From Bacteroidota bacterium (lineage in GTDB: Bacteria > Bacteroidota > Bacteroidia > Chitinophagales > Chitinophagaceae), in assembly GCA_023415275.1 (NCBI GenBank), contig JAEZLJ010000006.1, positions 1 to 28,705 of the forward strand: 28,705 nucleotides of DNA. Direction: 5' to 3'. Below the pieces are notes generated by a model that had not been told where the DNA came from, made no database searches, and was given only the letters and a program-made list of their open reading frames with translations. Shown here one piece after another: positions 8,441-15,820 of this stretch (positions within the stretch are counted from its first letter, which is position 1; each line of letters begins with the position of its first letter). A program made the translations under genes and the position numbers.

Positions 8441-9499
8441 CTAATTAATCATTTTCCTAAGCTTGTTTTCATTTAATATGATGATATGTCCTTCCAGGAT
8501 TTCAAGGAGTTTTTCATTCTTGAAATCACTTAACGTTCGAATTAGTGATTCTGTAGCCGTTCCTGCAATGGTAGCCAGGTTTTCACGGCTAATATCTATC
8601 ATAAAATGATCATTCACTTTCCTTCCATATTTCTCCATCAGTGTGATCAAAGCATCAGCTACTTTTTTTCTAAGTGAATTGTAGGCAAGATTAAGTAGTT
8701 GCTTTTCTTTTTCTGTAATATTTTTTGCCAATAATTGTATGAATTTATGTGTAACCTCGGGGTTGGTATTCATAAGTTCTTCAAATTCTTCTTTAGGGAT
8801 CTCTGCTATTTCGCATTCTTCAATAGCAACGGCAGAGGCTTTGTAGGATGTGCCTTCCAATAACGCCGTATAACCAAAAAAATCACCTTCCTTAAATAAG
8901 TTTACTACTAATTCTTTACCATCATCATTAGACTTGATGATTTTGACCTTTCCTTTTTGAATATAATATAGCCGGGTTGGCCTGTTTCCTTCTGAGAAGA
9001 TAATTTGTTTTTTCTTGTATTTGTTGGTATTGCGTCCATCTATGAATTGTTGCAAAGCTTCCTTACCGGATGTGAGGCTTAGCAAATGATTATAACCATG
9101 TAGGTCAGAAGTTATGGAAGATTTTAATACTTCAACTTTTTTAAGCCTGCTTTCAATTGCATTTAAAAGGTCTGTAGCAGCAAATGGTTTGGGTATATAA
9201 TCATCTGCACCCATTCCCATTCCTTTTCTTACTTCAGCAGGTTCTGTTTTAGCGGATAAAAAAATAAAAGGTGTATTCTTTAACTCCGGATTGTGTTGAA
9301 TTACATGTAATACCCCATACCCATCCAGTTCCGGCATCATAATATCACAAACAATCAGGTCAGGTTTATTGGCAACGGCTGATTCAACACCCTTCAAGCC
9401 ATTCTCAGCCGTATAAACCCTGTAATTAGCCATTTCTAATATTTCTGCGGTATTATCACGGATGTCAATATTATCCTCAACAACCAGGATTTTTTTCAT
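8441..9499 (-). CDS. Response regulator fused to a Crp/FNR-type transcription factor
   Basis: A 352-residue fusion. Residues 1-120 are a receiver domain with acidic pocket Glu8-Asp9, phosphoacceptor Asp52 in DIMMPELDGYG and the PKPF lysine. A cyclic-nucleotide-binding-like beta barrel follows (about 155-245), then a Crp-type winged helix (about 265-345). The recognition helix TATESLIRTLSDF keeps the E-x3-R pair that reads TGA half-sites in FNR and Crp. The barrel has GYTALL where Crp has GELGL, so the cAMP-binding Glu is missing. The only Cys residues are in VCD and EEC, so no FNR iron-sulfur cluster is expected. Control is probably by phosphorylation from an unlinked kinase. Its own promoter carries two TGA-N6-TCA operators, implying autoregulation. 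I infer it controls many genes here. Confidence 0.93.
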   Translation of the reverse strand: MKKILVVEDNIDIRDNTAEILEMANYRVYTAENGLKGVESAVANKPDLIVCDIMMPELDGYGVLHVIQHNPELKNTPFIFLSAKTEPAEVRKGMGMGADDYIPKPFAATDLLNAIESRLKKVEVLKSSITSDLHGYNHLLSLTSGKEALQQFIDGRNTNKYKKKQIIFSEGNRPTRLYYIQKGKVKIIKSNDDGKELVVNLFKEGDFFGYTALLEGTSYKASAVAIEECEIAEIPKEEFEELMNTNPEVTHKFIQLLAKNITEKEKQLLNLAYNSLRKKVADALITLMEKYGRKVNDHFMIDISRENLATIAGTATESLIRTLSDFKNEKLLEILEGHIIILNENKLRKMIN

Positions 9500-9591
9500 A
9501 ACAATCAGGTGTTTGAAACGGTAAAAAGAATGAACTTCTAAATTATCAAAAGAAAAAATTCCGTTTTATAAGGTTGGTATTCCGTTCACTG

Positions 9592-9655
9592 CAAGATGAT
9601 TGTTTTTATCTAAGGTTCAGCTGATATACATCAATTCTACATTTGACTTTACTCA
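9592..9655 (-). promoter_or_regulatory. Tandem-operator promoter of the response regulator-Crp gene (autoregulation)
   Basis: Read on the minus strand: distal operator TGAGTAAAGTCA (9655-9644) and proximal operator TGATGTATATCA (9633-9622), centres 22 bp apart, both exact TGA-N6-TCA. A weaker -7 candidate, TCATCTTG (9599-9592), is 32 bp on. The start codon is at 9499, giving a leader of about 85 bases. Confidence 0.65.
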
Positions 9656-9789
9656 TTCAAAATTAACCTAAATAAAAGGTTTAATAAAGACGGCATAGTC
9701 TTTTTCTTATACGCTGAAAGATGAGTTTTAATTAGAAGAAAAAGAGATTTTAAGGAATGATATAGGGAATAGTGTAGTGGATGGAATTT

Positions 9790-10281
9790 TTACCTGGAAT
9801 CTTTTCTTTTGTATGTCCCTGTTAATTCTCCAAACGCTATTATCTTATTTGAAATGGATTTCTCTAATTGCTTTTTGTTGCTGCCAGGTGGCAGATTCAA
9901 TATATCATTTAATGCATATACTTTAATAAAATATTTATGTGTGCCCTGGGGCGGACAAGGGCCTTCATATCGTGTTCTTCCAAAATCATTTGTTCCGTTG
10001 GTGCCATGATTAAAGCCTTCATGTATATGATGTGTTACAGGAATATTCCATGCCAGCCAATGAATAAAGGGATTATACCGGGCATCAGGGTCCTCCATTA
10101 TAATTACCAGGCTCCTGGCTTCTTTAGGCACAGCATCAACGTTAAGAGGGGGATTTGTATTCCGCCCATCGCAGGTATATTCCATAGGTATGGGTTGACC
10201 TTCCTTAAATGAGGGGCTGCTAATTCTCAAAACCTTGTAATCAATGGCCTTAGAGGCTTCGATTTGCCGGGTAGTTGACAT
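9790..10281 (-). CDS. PEBP / YbhB-YbcL family protein
   Basis: A 163-residue phosphatidylethanolamine-binding-protein-like fold, usual length for bacterial YbhB/YbcL. The family motifs are visible in order: PSFKEGQPIPMEYTCDG, NPPLNV, the ligand-pocket DPDA, then HWLAWNIP, GPCPPQGTHKYFIKVYALN. There is no signal peptide, so it should be cytoplasmic. Eukaryotic relatives inhibit Raf kinase; the bacterial role is not established. It is divergent from the DUF892 gene and shares with it one pair of operators at 10376-10409, which can be read as class II in either direction. The minus-strand -7 box TTGCTTTG lies 33 bp past the nearer operator. Family sure, role open. Confidence 0.93.
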   Translation of the reverse strand: MSTTRQIEASKAIDYKVLRISSPSFKEGQPIPMEYTCDGRNTNPPLNVDAVPKEARSLVIIMEDPDARYNPFIHWLAWNIPVTHHIHEGFNHGTNGTNDFGRTRYEGPCPPQGTHKYFIKVYALNDILNLPPGSNKKQLEKSISNKIIAFGELTGTYKRKDSR

Positions 10282-10344
10282 GGTTATATGTTTTATAAAT
10301 CTAAATATTGACAGGAAAACGCTTTCGAAAACCTTTTAACCTTT

Positions 10345-10409
10345 CAAAGCAAGTTATTTGGGACCGCCTTTCCAATGAGCGCCATCAAAAAATAAAATGA
10401 TGGCAGTCA
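10345..10409 (-). promoter_or_regulatory. Tandem-operator promoter of the PEBP gene (minus reading of a shared pair)
   Basis: On the minus strand the distal operator is TGACTGCCATCA (10409-10398) and the proximal TGATGGCGCTCA (10387-10376), 22 bp apart. TTGCTTTG (10352-10345), 5 of 6 consensus bases, is centred exactly 33 bp beyond. The start codon is at 10281. Confidence 0.72.
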
Positions 10410-10440
10410 TTGGCTGTTGATATAAACTTCTTTAGGTTTA
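10376..10440 (+). promoter_or_regulatory. Tandem-operator promoter of the DUF892 gene (plus reading of a shared pair)
   Basis: TGAGCGCCATCA (10376-10387) and TGATGGCAGTCA (10398-10409) are both exact TGA-N6-TCA with centres 22 bp apart. TAGGTTTA (10433-10440), 5 of 6 consensus bases, is centred exactly 33 bp past the second. The ATG is at 10454, so the leader is only a few bases long. Confidence 0.78.
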
Positions 10441-10453
10441 TATAAACTGGGTT

Positions 10454-10969
10454 ATGCCAAAAATTAAAACAATAGGTACATTACATGACTTATTGATACA
10501 TGATCTGCGAAAGATTTTAGATGGAGAAGATCTAATTATTTCATTGCTTCCCGATTGGAGAAAAAAAATCAAATCTTCACGGCTTAAATTGGTTTTGGAA
10601 CAATATGTGGCTTATTTACAATACCATGTTGATGGCATAGAGAAATTCTTTGAGCGTAAAAAGCTCATGAGTTTACGTGTAAGGAATAATTTGGTCAGGG
10701 CTTTTATTGACGAGGTTAATGAAGGTCTAAACGAATGCAGTGATTCAGAGATTGCAGATGCCCTTCTGATATCAGGTTTGCAGGAAATTATTCATTATAA
10801 AATCAGTGCTTATGGCACCATTTCCGCATTTGCTGCTACACTGGACCTTGATATTTCAGCTAATGAATTTTATTCCAACGTGAAAGATGAAAAAGAGATT
10901 GATTCAAAACTAAGCTTTTTGGCCGAGAAGGAAATAAATCCATTAGCAAGATCTCCCATAGTTGATTGA
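10454..10969 (+). CDS. DUF892 / YciE-YciF-like ferritin-fold protein
   Basis: A 171-residue all-helical protein fitting the DUF892 family (YciE/YciF), which adopts a ferritin-like four-helix bundle. It starts KIKTIGTLHDLLIHDLRKILDGEDLI, matching the family's first helix. Later, ISGLQEIIHYKISAYGTISAFA matches the helix with E-x2-H-Y metal-ligand spacing, and EKEI near the end fits the last helix. Homologues are induced by osmotic, oxidative or stationary stress; the biochemical role is unresolved. It is driven by a strong copy of the two-operator promoter, with a leader of only a few bases. The weakest part of the call is divergence at the first expected Glu ligand, so metal binding is uncertain. 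Confidence 0.85.
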   Translation: MPKIKTIGTLHDLLIHDLRKILDGEDLIISLLPDWRKKIKSSRLKLVLEQYVAYLQYHVDGIEKFFERKKLMSLRVRNNLVRAFIDEVNEGLNECSDSEIADALLISGLQEIIHYKISAYGTISAFAATLDLDISANEFYSNVKDEKEIDSKLSFLAEKEINPLARSPIVD

Positions 10970-11062
10970 TTTAAAAAAGTGAAAAGCATGCCAGGGCATC
11001 CATATGAAACAAAGAACATTTGATAATTAAGGTATCAATTAATACACAAACCTTTATTATAC

Positions 11063-11127
11063 TGATTTCCGTCATGCATTATATCAATCAGAGTCATTGC
11101 AAAGTGGTTTTTGAGGTTTGATCTTTA
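11063..11127 (+). promoter_or_regulatory. Tandem-operator promoter upstream of the USP3 leader
   Basis: Operator TGATTTCCGTCA (11063-11074) is exact; the copy 22 bp on, CAATCAGAGTCA (11085-11096), keeps only its right half. GATCTTTA (11120-11127) sits 33 bp later as a weak -7 element (4 of 6). The predicted transcript start, near 11134, is before a hairpin terminator and about 150 bases before USP3. Confidence 0.55.
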
Positions 11128-11160
11128 CTCAGGTTTTTCAATTAATATCTGGATCTTATA

Positions 11161-11191
11161 GGGGTGAAATTTCTATTTCGCCCCTTTTTTT
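11161..11191 (+). terminator. Intrinsic terminator between the DUF892 gene and USP3
   Basis: GGGGTGAAA (11161-11169) pairs with TTTCGCCCC (11176-11184), nine pairs with one wobble, a six-base loop and then seven T. It may end transcripts from the DUF892 gene, or a short RNA started at the promoter near 11063-11127. The rest of the 318-base gap (10970-11287) shows no ORF. Confidence 0.85.
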
Positions 11192-11287
11192 AATTAACCA
11201 TAATCAGTGTAATTCCCTTATTTGGTCATAAAATATTTAGATGGCCTATTATAGCTTAGACCAGTCATTCAATCAAAATAGTTTTCA

Positions 11288-12109
11288 ATGAAAAAAATAA
11301 TAATTGCTTTCAATGGGGCACATTTTTCCCCTGAAGCTTTTGACTTTGCCTGTAAGCTCAATGAATTGGATCCCGTATTGCTTACCGGTTTATTTATGAC
11401 AGAAGCAAGCTATACCAATTTGTGGAGCTATACTGCAGGCATGGCTGGCCCTTCATACATTCCGCTGGTTGAAGAAGTGCCTGATGTAATAGAAACTTCA
11501 ATAGCCCAGTTTGAAGAGCTGTGTGTTCGGAACGGAATTACCTACCGGGTGCATAATGACCAGGGTAAATTTGCTATTCCCGAATTAAAAAAAGAATCGC
11601 GTTTTGCAGATCTGCTTATTATAGGAAGTGATGCTTTCTATCAACTTCAGGTGGGAGCCAACCCCATTGATTATTTAAAAGAGGCGCTGCACGAGGCAGA
11701 GTGCCCTGTAATGGTGGTTCCAAAGGAAGTTAGTTTTCCTGAAAGTAACATTTTAGCTTATGATGGTAGCCGGGATAGTGTATTTGCTATCAAGCAATTT
11801 TCATACTTATTTCCTAAGATTTGTAATAACAGGACAGTGTTGGTTTATTCAAAGAATGATACGCAGGATCAGTTGCCTGATGAAATTTATATTGAAGAAC
11901 TTGCCACACAACACTTTAAAAATTTAGAAATATTAAAGTTGGATGTTGATCCTAAAAAGGGCTTTAGAAAATGGTTGATGGCTAATAAAAATGCCATGCT
12001 GATAAGTGGTTCATTTGGACGTTCAGCAATATCACAATTATTAAGAAGAAGTTTTGCTGAAGGTGTCATTGAGCAAAGAAATATGCCTGTATTTATCGCA
12101 CATTTATAA
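11288..12109 (+). CDS. Universal stress protein, tandem two-domain (USP3)
   Basis: A 273-residue double-UspA protein starting MKKIIIAFNGAHFSPEAFDFA. The second domain begins near ESNILAYDGSRDSVFAIKQF. The C-terminal loop GSFGRSAISQLLRRSFAEG keeps both Gly of G-x2-G and the trailing Ser, so nucleotide binding is plausible. It is closest to USP4 (13730): both share LWSY with a G[VM]AG segment, E-[LA]-KKESRFADLLIIG-like text and the GRSA loop, indicating a more recent duplication than USP1/USP2. A terminator hairpin sits about 97 bases upstream of the ATG and the operator pair lies before that, an unusual arrangement. Convergent with the baeRF gene. Confidence 0.92.
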   Translation: MKKIIIAFNGAHFSPEAFDFACKLNELDPVLLTGLFMTEASYTNLWSYTAGMAGPSYIPLVEEVPDVIETSIAQFEELCVRNGITYRVHNDQGKFAIPELKKESRFADLLIIGSDAFYQLQVGANPIDYLKEALHEAECPVMVVPKEVSFPESNILAYDGSRDSVFAIKQFSYLFPKICNNRTVLVYSKNDTQDQLPDEIYIEELATQHFKNLEILKLDVDPKKGFRKWLMANKNAMLISGSFGRSAISQLLRRSFAEGVIEQRNMPVFIAHL

Positions 12110-12292
12110 TTTCAGCTAGAAGTATATAGACGACTTGGCGATCATTAGTTAGATCAATATTTAAATGATGACTATAAATGACCGGGAACATTAATGATTT
12201 ACAAGTTTTGGGTTGTAAAATACTTATTGCCACACCAGGAACTGGCTAAATCTGTTTGTTTGGATAACTAATGAATTCCTTTATGATTGATT

Positions 12293-12335
12293 TGATTGGA
12301 ATCAAAAGCTAAATCCCCAAAAGCCTGAATATTTG
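12293..12335 (+). promoter_or_regulatory. Single-operator promoter-like element between convergent genes
   Basis: TTTGATTGGAATCAAA (12291-12306) is a 16-base near-palindrome containing TGATTGGAATCA (12293-12304). AATATTTG (12328-12335), 5 of 6 -7 bases, is centred exactly 33 bp on. It points into the 3' end of the baeRF gene on the opposite strand. The remainder of 12110-12389 holds a short AATCATT/AATGATT inverted repeat and no convincing gene. Confidence 0.4.
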
Positions 12336-12389
12336 CAATCATTAAAATGATTAAAAAAGAAAAATGTCGGGCAGTTGTATATGTTGCTA

Positions 12390-13526
12390 TCAGTATCGTC
12401 TTATCAGTGCTATGTGCTTGTGTTGGCTCAGCATGCCATTAGCCAGGATTACAATCCTTCCCTTTTTGTTTAAATGGATTGCTATTAGCTTATCTACAGG
12501 ATTATGCACAACGCAACATGCGCGCCGGGTAGGTCGCATTTGTATATCAAATGGGTAATCGCTTTCAATATAAACCTTATCCTCATAGTCTTTTTCTATA
12601 AGTAGAACTTTACCCCTTCCATCAATAACTGATTGCCACACATCATATAATCCTTCATCAGCTAAACCTTCGCCTATTTTTTCTTTAAGTTCTGAGATGT
12701 CTTCCAACATGCTTTCATATTGCGCAGCCTGGATTAATGGTTGTACTCTTACACTTAATTCAGTTTCACTTAAATGGCTGTAATTCCCTGTCAAAACACC
12801 CGCAACCATTGCATCATGTTTTGAGTGATTGAGAAATGATGCTGTAACTGACTTCACTCCACAAATAATAAGCTGGGACGCTTTCCCTGAAAGAAATATA
12901 TCTAAAGAGTCATCTACCTGCCTCAGAAAAGACAAATAACGATTCTTTTGTGGTGTACTTTTATCTTTCAAGAAGCTGCTGGTCTCAGCATTTCCAAAAT
13001 AATAATGGGAACTGGATGGATATTGATAAACATAATCATCCATAATCTTTTTTGGGAAATTGGAGTCTTGTATTTTTTGAAGTTCATTAAATAAGGCGGT
13101 GTAAAGCAAAGCCTGTTTTCCATCAAGCAAAAGCAAATAGTATGGGTTGGAATAATTGATCTTGAATAATATTTCCCTTACATGAAAATGATTATCGATA
13201 ATTACTTTTTCTTCTACAGGAAAAGGAAATTGTACTACATATTCAATTGTTTGACTGATAAAAATGCCAATAGCCTGATGTAATGATTCAAGGGTTAAAT
13301 TTTTAAGTAGTTCCTGGAATTTAATTTCCAGGCTTTCTTTTTTTTCATGGTATGATTGTTCTAATTGGTGAACTGCTTTTTGGAAAGATTGTTCCAACTT
13401 TTGAGATAAAGACTTTCCAGGCTGATCATAGGAGGTTGGAATAAGGATAGAAATGCAAACCTCCGAATCCTTAGTCTGCACCAGGATTATTTCTTCCCTG
13501 CTAAGATCGGAAGCAGTAAAATACAT
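12390..13526 (-). CDS. baeRF family 3-like protein (candidate ribosome hibernation factor)
   Basis: A 378-residue soluble protein. Layout and motifs fit the bacterial archaeo-eukaryotic release factor (baeRF) group, family 3: N-terminal domain with VCISILIPTSY, a central eRF1-like segment YYLLLLDGKQALLYTALFNELQKI, LDIFLSGKASQLIICGVKSVTASFLNHS, and a C-terminal half with YDVWQSVIDGRGKVLLIEKDY. Some family members are annotated as ribosome hibernation factors; the mechanism is not settled for this branch. It is transcribed against USP3 and divergently from USP4, with its own two-operator promoter (minus -7 TAACTTTA, ATG about 24 bases later). Company with USPs and Hsp20 supports a dormancy role. 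The family call rests on remembered motif resemblance and should be checked with a profile search. Confidence 0.72.
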   Translation of the reverse strand: MYFTASDLSREEIILVQTKDSEVCISILIPTSYDQPGKSLSQKLEQSFQKAVHQLEQSYHEKKESLEIKFQELLKNLTLESLHQAIGIFISQTIEYVVQFPFPVEEKVIIDNHFHVREILFKINYSNPYYLLLLDGKQALLYTALFNELQKIQDSNFPKKIMDDYVYQYPSSSHYYFGNAETSSFLKDKSTPQKNRYLSFLRQVDDSLDIFLSGKASQLIICGVKSVTASFLNHSKHDAMVAGVLTGNYSHLSETELSVRVQPLIQAAQYESMLEDISELKEKIGEGLADEGLYDVWQSVIDGRGKVLLIEKDYEDKVYIESDYPFDIQMRPTRRACCVVHNPVDKLIAIHLNKKGRIVILANGMLSQHKHIALIRRY

Positions 13527-13549
13527 AACAAAATATGGTGTTACTTAAA

Positions 13550-13614
13550 TAAAGTTATTTGAGACCCATTAGGGTATCAATGACGGTTATCAAAGTATAC
13601 AATAACTGCCGTCA
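13550..13614 (-). promoter_or_regulatory. Tandem-operator promoter of the baeRF gene
   Basis: On the minus strand: distal TGACGGCAGTTA (13614-13603, one mismatch in the right half), proximal TGATAACCGTCA (13592-13581, exact), 22 bp apart, and TAACTTTA (13557-13550, 5 of 6) exactly 33 bp further. The ATG is at 13526. Confidence 0.75.
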
Positions 13615-13647
13615 GTAATTACCAGGGTTTCAATAGATGAGTTCTAA

Positions 13648-13712
13648 TGATCATAATCAGTTGATAAGGGGTCTCAAAATCATTGTTCCGGTCAATATTT
13701 GGTTATAGTTTG
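13648..13712 (+). promoter_or_regulatory. Operator and -7 element of the USP4 promoter
   Basis: TGATCATAATCA (13648-13659) is an exact operator. Its partner position 22 bp on (13670-13681) is degenerate. TATAGTTTG (13704-13712) supplies a -7 element 55 bp past the operator, equal to 22 plus 33. The ATG at 13730 has CAGGAG just before it, an unusually clear ribosome site for this window. Confidence 0.6.
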
Positions 13713-13729
13713 AATTATAATCAGGAGTT

Positions 13730-14548
13730 ATGAAAAAGATATTGCTTGCTTTTGATGGAACTAATTTTTCGGAAGGTGCATTTGAATTTGCACGGCGCAT
13801 GAATGAAATGCATCCTGTATTAATAACAGCCGCTTTTTTGCCCCAGGTAGATTATGCCAATTTATGGAGTTATTCAGTAGGTGTAGCTGGAGGTATGTTG
13901 ATACCTCTTTTAGAAAATGAAGACTCTTCCTTAGTCAAAAAAAATATCAGCTATTTTGAAAGATTATGTAGGGAGAATAATATAAAGTACCGTGTACATA
14001 GAAATTTTTATGGATTCGCCATGGCTGAGCTTAGAAAGGAAACAAGATTCGCCGACCTTTTGATCATCGGAGGAGAAATTTTTTATAATAACATGGGGAT
14101 AGAAATGAATGATTACATGCGCGAAACCCTGAAAATGTCAGAGTGTCCAATTGTGATCGTTCCAGAACACTTTGATTTTCCACAGAGCATTATTTTAACT
14201 TATGATGGAACTGAGTCTGCTGTTTATGCCATTAAACAATTTGCCTGCCTGTTTCCGGAATTGTGTTCTACTCCTTCAGTGCTTGTATATTCCAATACGG
14301 GTGATGAACCTTTGCCTGATAAAGAAAATATGGAAGAATTGATAGGTCAGCATTATCCCAAAATAGAATATTATAGATTGAAGGCAGCCCCCATGAAATA
14401 TTTTGACGAATGGATTAATGAAAAAAAAGGTGCTATAGTAATTTTCGGGGCCTTCGGTCGTTCAGCGCTTTCTCAAATGTTGCATAAAAGCTTTGCCTCA
14501 GACGTAATTCAAACTCTTAAGTTGCCTGTATTCATAGCACACAAATGA
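13730..14548 (+). CDS. Universal stress protein, tandem two-domain (USP4)
   Basis: A 272-residue double-UspA protein starting MKKILLAFDGTNFSEGAFEFA. The second domain begins QSIILTYDGTESAVYAIKQFA. The C-terminal loop GAFGRSALSQMLHKSFASD preserves G-x2-G and the Ser, so ATP or another nucleotide may bind. It is the nearest relative of USP3 in the window, separated from it by the baeRF gene. Its stop overlaps the start of the DUF1003 gene by four bases (ATGA), so the two are translationally coupled. This makes a USP plus membrane-protein pair under one promoter. The CAGGAG before the ATG supports the chosen start. Confidence 0.93.
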   Translation: MKKILLAFDGTNFSEGAFEFARRMNEMHPVLITAAFLPQVDYANLWSYSVGVAGGMLIPLLENEDSSLVKKNISYFERLCRENNIKYRVHRNFYGFAMAELRKETRFADLLIIGGEIFYNNMGIEMNDYMRETLKMSECPIVIVPEHFDFPQSIILTYDGTESAVYAIKQFACLFPELCSTPSVLVYSNTGDEPLPDKENMEELIGQHYPKIEYYRLKAAPMKYFDEWINEKKGAIVIFGAFGRSALSQMLHKSFASDVIQTLKLPVFIAHK

Positions 14549-15114
14549 TAAATAATTCAAATTTTAAAATGAATAAGGATCTGCAGGCGTTGCTGGAAAC
14601 TGAAAACCAACAGTTGCAAAAGCTCAATTCTATTGTTATCCAATCTATAGAAGAAGAAAAGCTAATATCTCAAAAGCTATATGAATTTGAAGACAAAAAT
14701 GTTGGATTTGATAAAAGACTGGCAGATAAAATTGCCACCTTTGGTGGTAGTTGGTTGTTCATATTATTCTTCTTGGTAGTGATGTTAATGTGGATCATTC
14801 TTAATTTATACATGCTAAAAAAACCATTTGATCCTTATCCATTTATTCTTCTTAACCTAATGCTTTCAACTATCGCTGCTTTACAGGCGCCTATAATAAT
14901 GATGAGTCAGAACCGAAAAGAAGAAAAAGATCGTAAAAGAGCCATCAATGATTACCTGGTAAATTTGAAAGCTGAAATAGAGGTCCGCAATCTTCATCAG
15001 AAATTGGATCTTTTAATTGCAGAACAAATGAAAACCATGTTTGAGATCCAAAATGTGCAGATGGAGCTTATGGAGGAGATAAAGGCTGGTTTAAAGCAAG
15101 GTAATTCTCGATAA
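14545..15114 (+). CDS. DUF1003 membrane protein
   Basis: A 189-residue protein with two central membrane helices, about residues 68-90 (SWLFILFFLVVMLMWIILNL) and 100-120 (FILLNLMLSTIAALQAPIIM), flanked by FGGSW and by MMSQNRKEEKDR. These are the signature features of DUF1003. A charged N-terminal helix and a coiled C-terminal tail (about 130-189, LHQKLDLLIAEQMKTMFEIQ) are probably cytoplasmic. Function is unknown in all members known to me; they are sometimes described as cyclic-nucleotide-associated. The ATG overlaps the USP4 stop. An internal ATG eight codons in (MNKDLQ, after MINNSNFK) is a possible alternative start. Confidence 0.9.
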   Translation: MINNSNFKMNKDLQALLETENQQLQKLNSIVIQSIEEEKLISQKLYEFEDKNVGFDKRLADKIATFGGSWLFILFFLVVMLMWIILNLYMLKKPFDPYPFILLNLMLSTIAALQAPIIMMSQNRKEEKDRKRAINDYLVNLKAEIEVRNLHQKLDLLIAEQMKTMFEIQNVQMELMEEIKAGLKQGNSR

Positions 15115-15276
15115 TAGATTCGCACCTCTAAATAGATTGTATTTATTTGTTTCAAAATTGACCAAATAGCGGGATTTGTTATATACCATTTAAATCATAT
15201 CTAAGTTTAGAATAACCCTCTTAGAGCTGCCTATGACATATTATACTTTTTGCAATGTCCTTAGTATCTGCAACAG

Positions 15277-15330
15277 GTCTGTGCCGTGTCTGCGCCATGT
15301 CTGTGCCGGGTCTGTACCGGGTCTTTAAAG
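15277..15330. repeat. 11-bp tandem repeat (four units and a partial fifth)
   Basis: Four head-to-tail units of an 11-mer, consensus GTCTGTGCCGG: GTCTGTGCCGT (15277), GTCTGCGCCAT (15288), GTCTGTGCCGG (15299), GTCTGTACCGG (15310), then GTCT of a fifth at 15321. It is GC-rich in an AT-rich gap. Another stray CCGGTCTGT lies near 15377. The period of 11 is not a multiple of three and no convincing ORF contains it. The rest of the 706-base gap (15115-15820) holds the Hsp20-B promoter near its right end and nothing else I can identify. Confidence 0.85.
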
Positions 15331-15664
15331 AGTCGGAATAATGGTGTAGCAAAGCCTTTGCAGGTTCATTTTATGTCCGGTCTGTTATAGTATTATGGGT
15401 CATTATATAAGTATCAATGCATAGGGGCATAAACTCGAATATATATGTGAATAATATTAGAATAATGGATATCAGATCTATATGGAGAAGAAATGGGCAA
15501 GATTTCAATCATAGGATTATATTCTGAACCAAAATATTGGTGATACATGATTCCTCTTTACTATAATGCCTTTCTTATTCAAAATGAACTGCCAGGATAA
15601 CTCCTGATCTTTATTGATTTTATTTAAAAAATTTGCCTTTCAAAATCTATTGTGTTGGTATTTA

Positions 15665-15729
15665 TGATCACCGTCATGATTTATGATTTTCTATGTCTTT
15701 AGCTTAGCCTATTCAAAGAATTATATTCA
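15665..15729 (+). promoter_or_regulatory. Operator promoter of Hsp20-B
   Basis: TGATCACCGTCA (15665-15676) is an exact operator. At the 22-bp partner position, TTTTCTATGTCT (15687-15698) keeps only a GTCT right half, like the second operator of Hsp20-A. TATATTCA (15722-15729) is a weak -7 element at exactly +33. The ATG at 15821 implies a leader of about 85 bases. Confidence 0.5.
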
Positions 15730-15820
15730 CACCATTCGCATTGTTTCCGGGCTATTTAAACTAACTCACCAAACTGTTCTGCGTTTTAATTGGTTCGTTT
15801 TATATTAAAATAAATCATTT

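Noticed and set aside
9638..9645. TACATTTG, a perfect plus-strand -7 element
   Set aside because: It lies between the two operators of the minus-strand regulator promoter, overlaps one of them and has no plus-strand gene downstream; taken as coincidence.
12338..12355. AATCATT/AATGATT hairpin as a terminator of the baeRF gene
   Set aside because: On the minus strand no T run follows the stem; the A/T-rich tract is on the wrong side.
12364..12558. 64-codon plus-strand ORF opposite the baeRF 3' end
   Set aside because: Composition looks like a shadow of the baeRF gene, with no recognisable family; kept only as part of the antisense-RNA observation.
15277..15330. CRISPR array
   Set aside because: Units are contiguous 11-mers without spacers and no cas gene is present.
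15255..15341. 28-codon ORF running through the 11-bp repeat
   Set aside because: The repeat period is not a multiple of three and no ribosome site or homology is evident.
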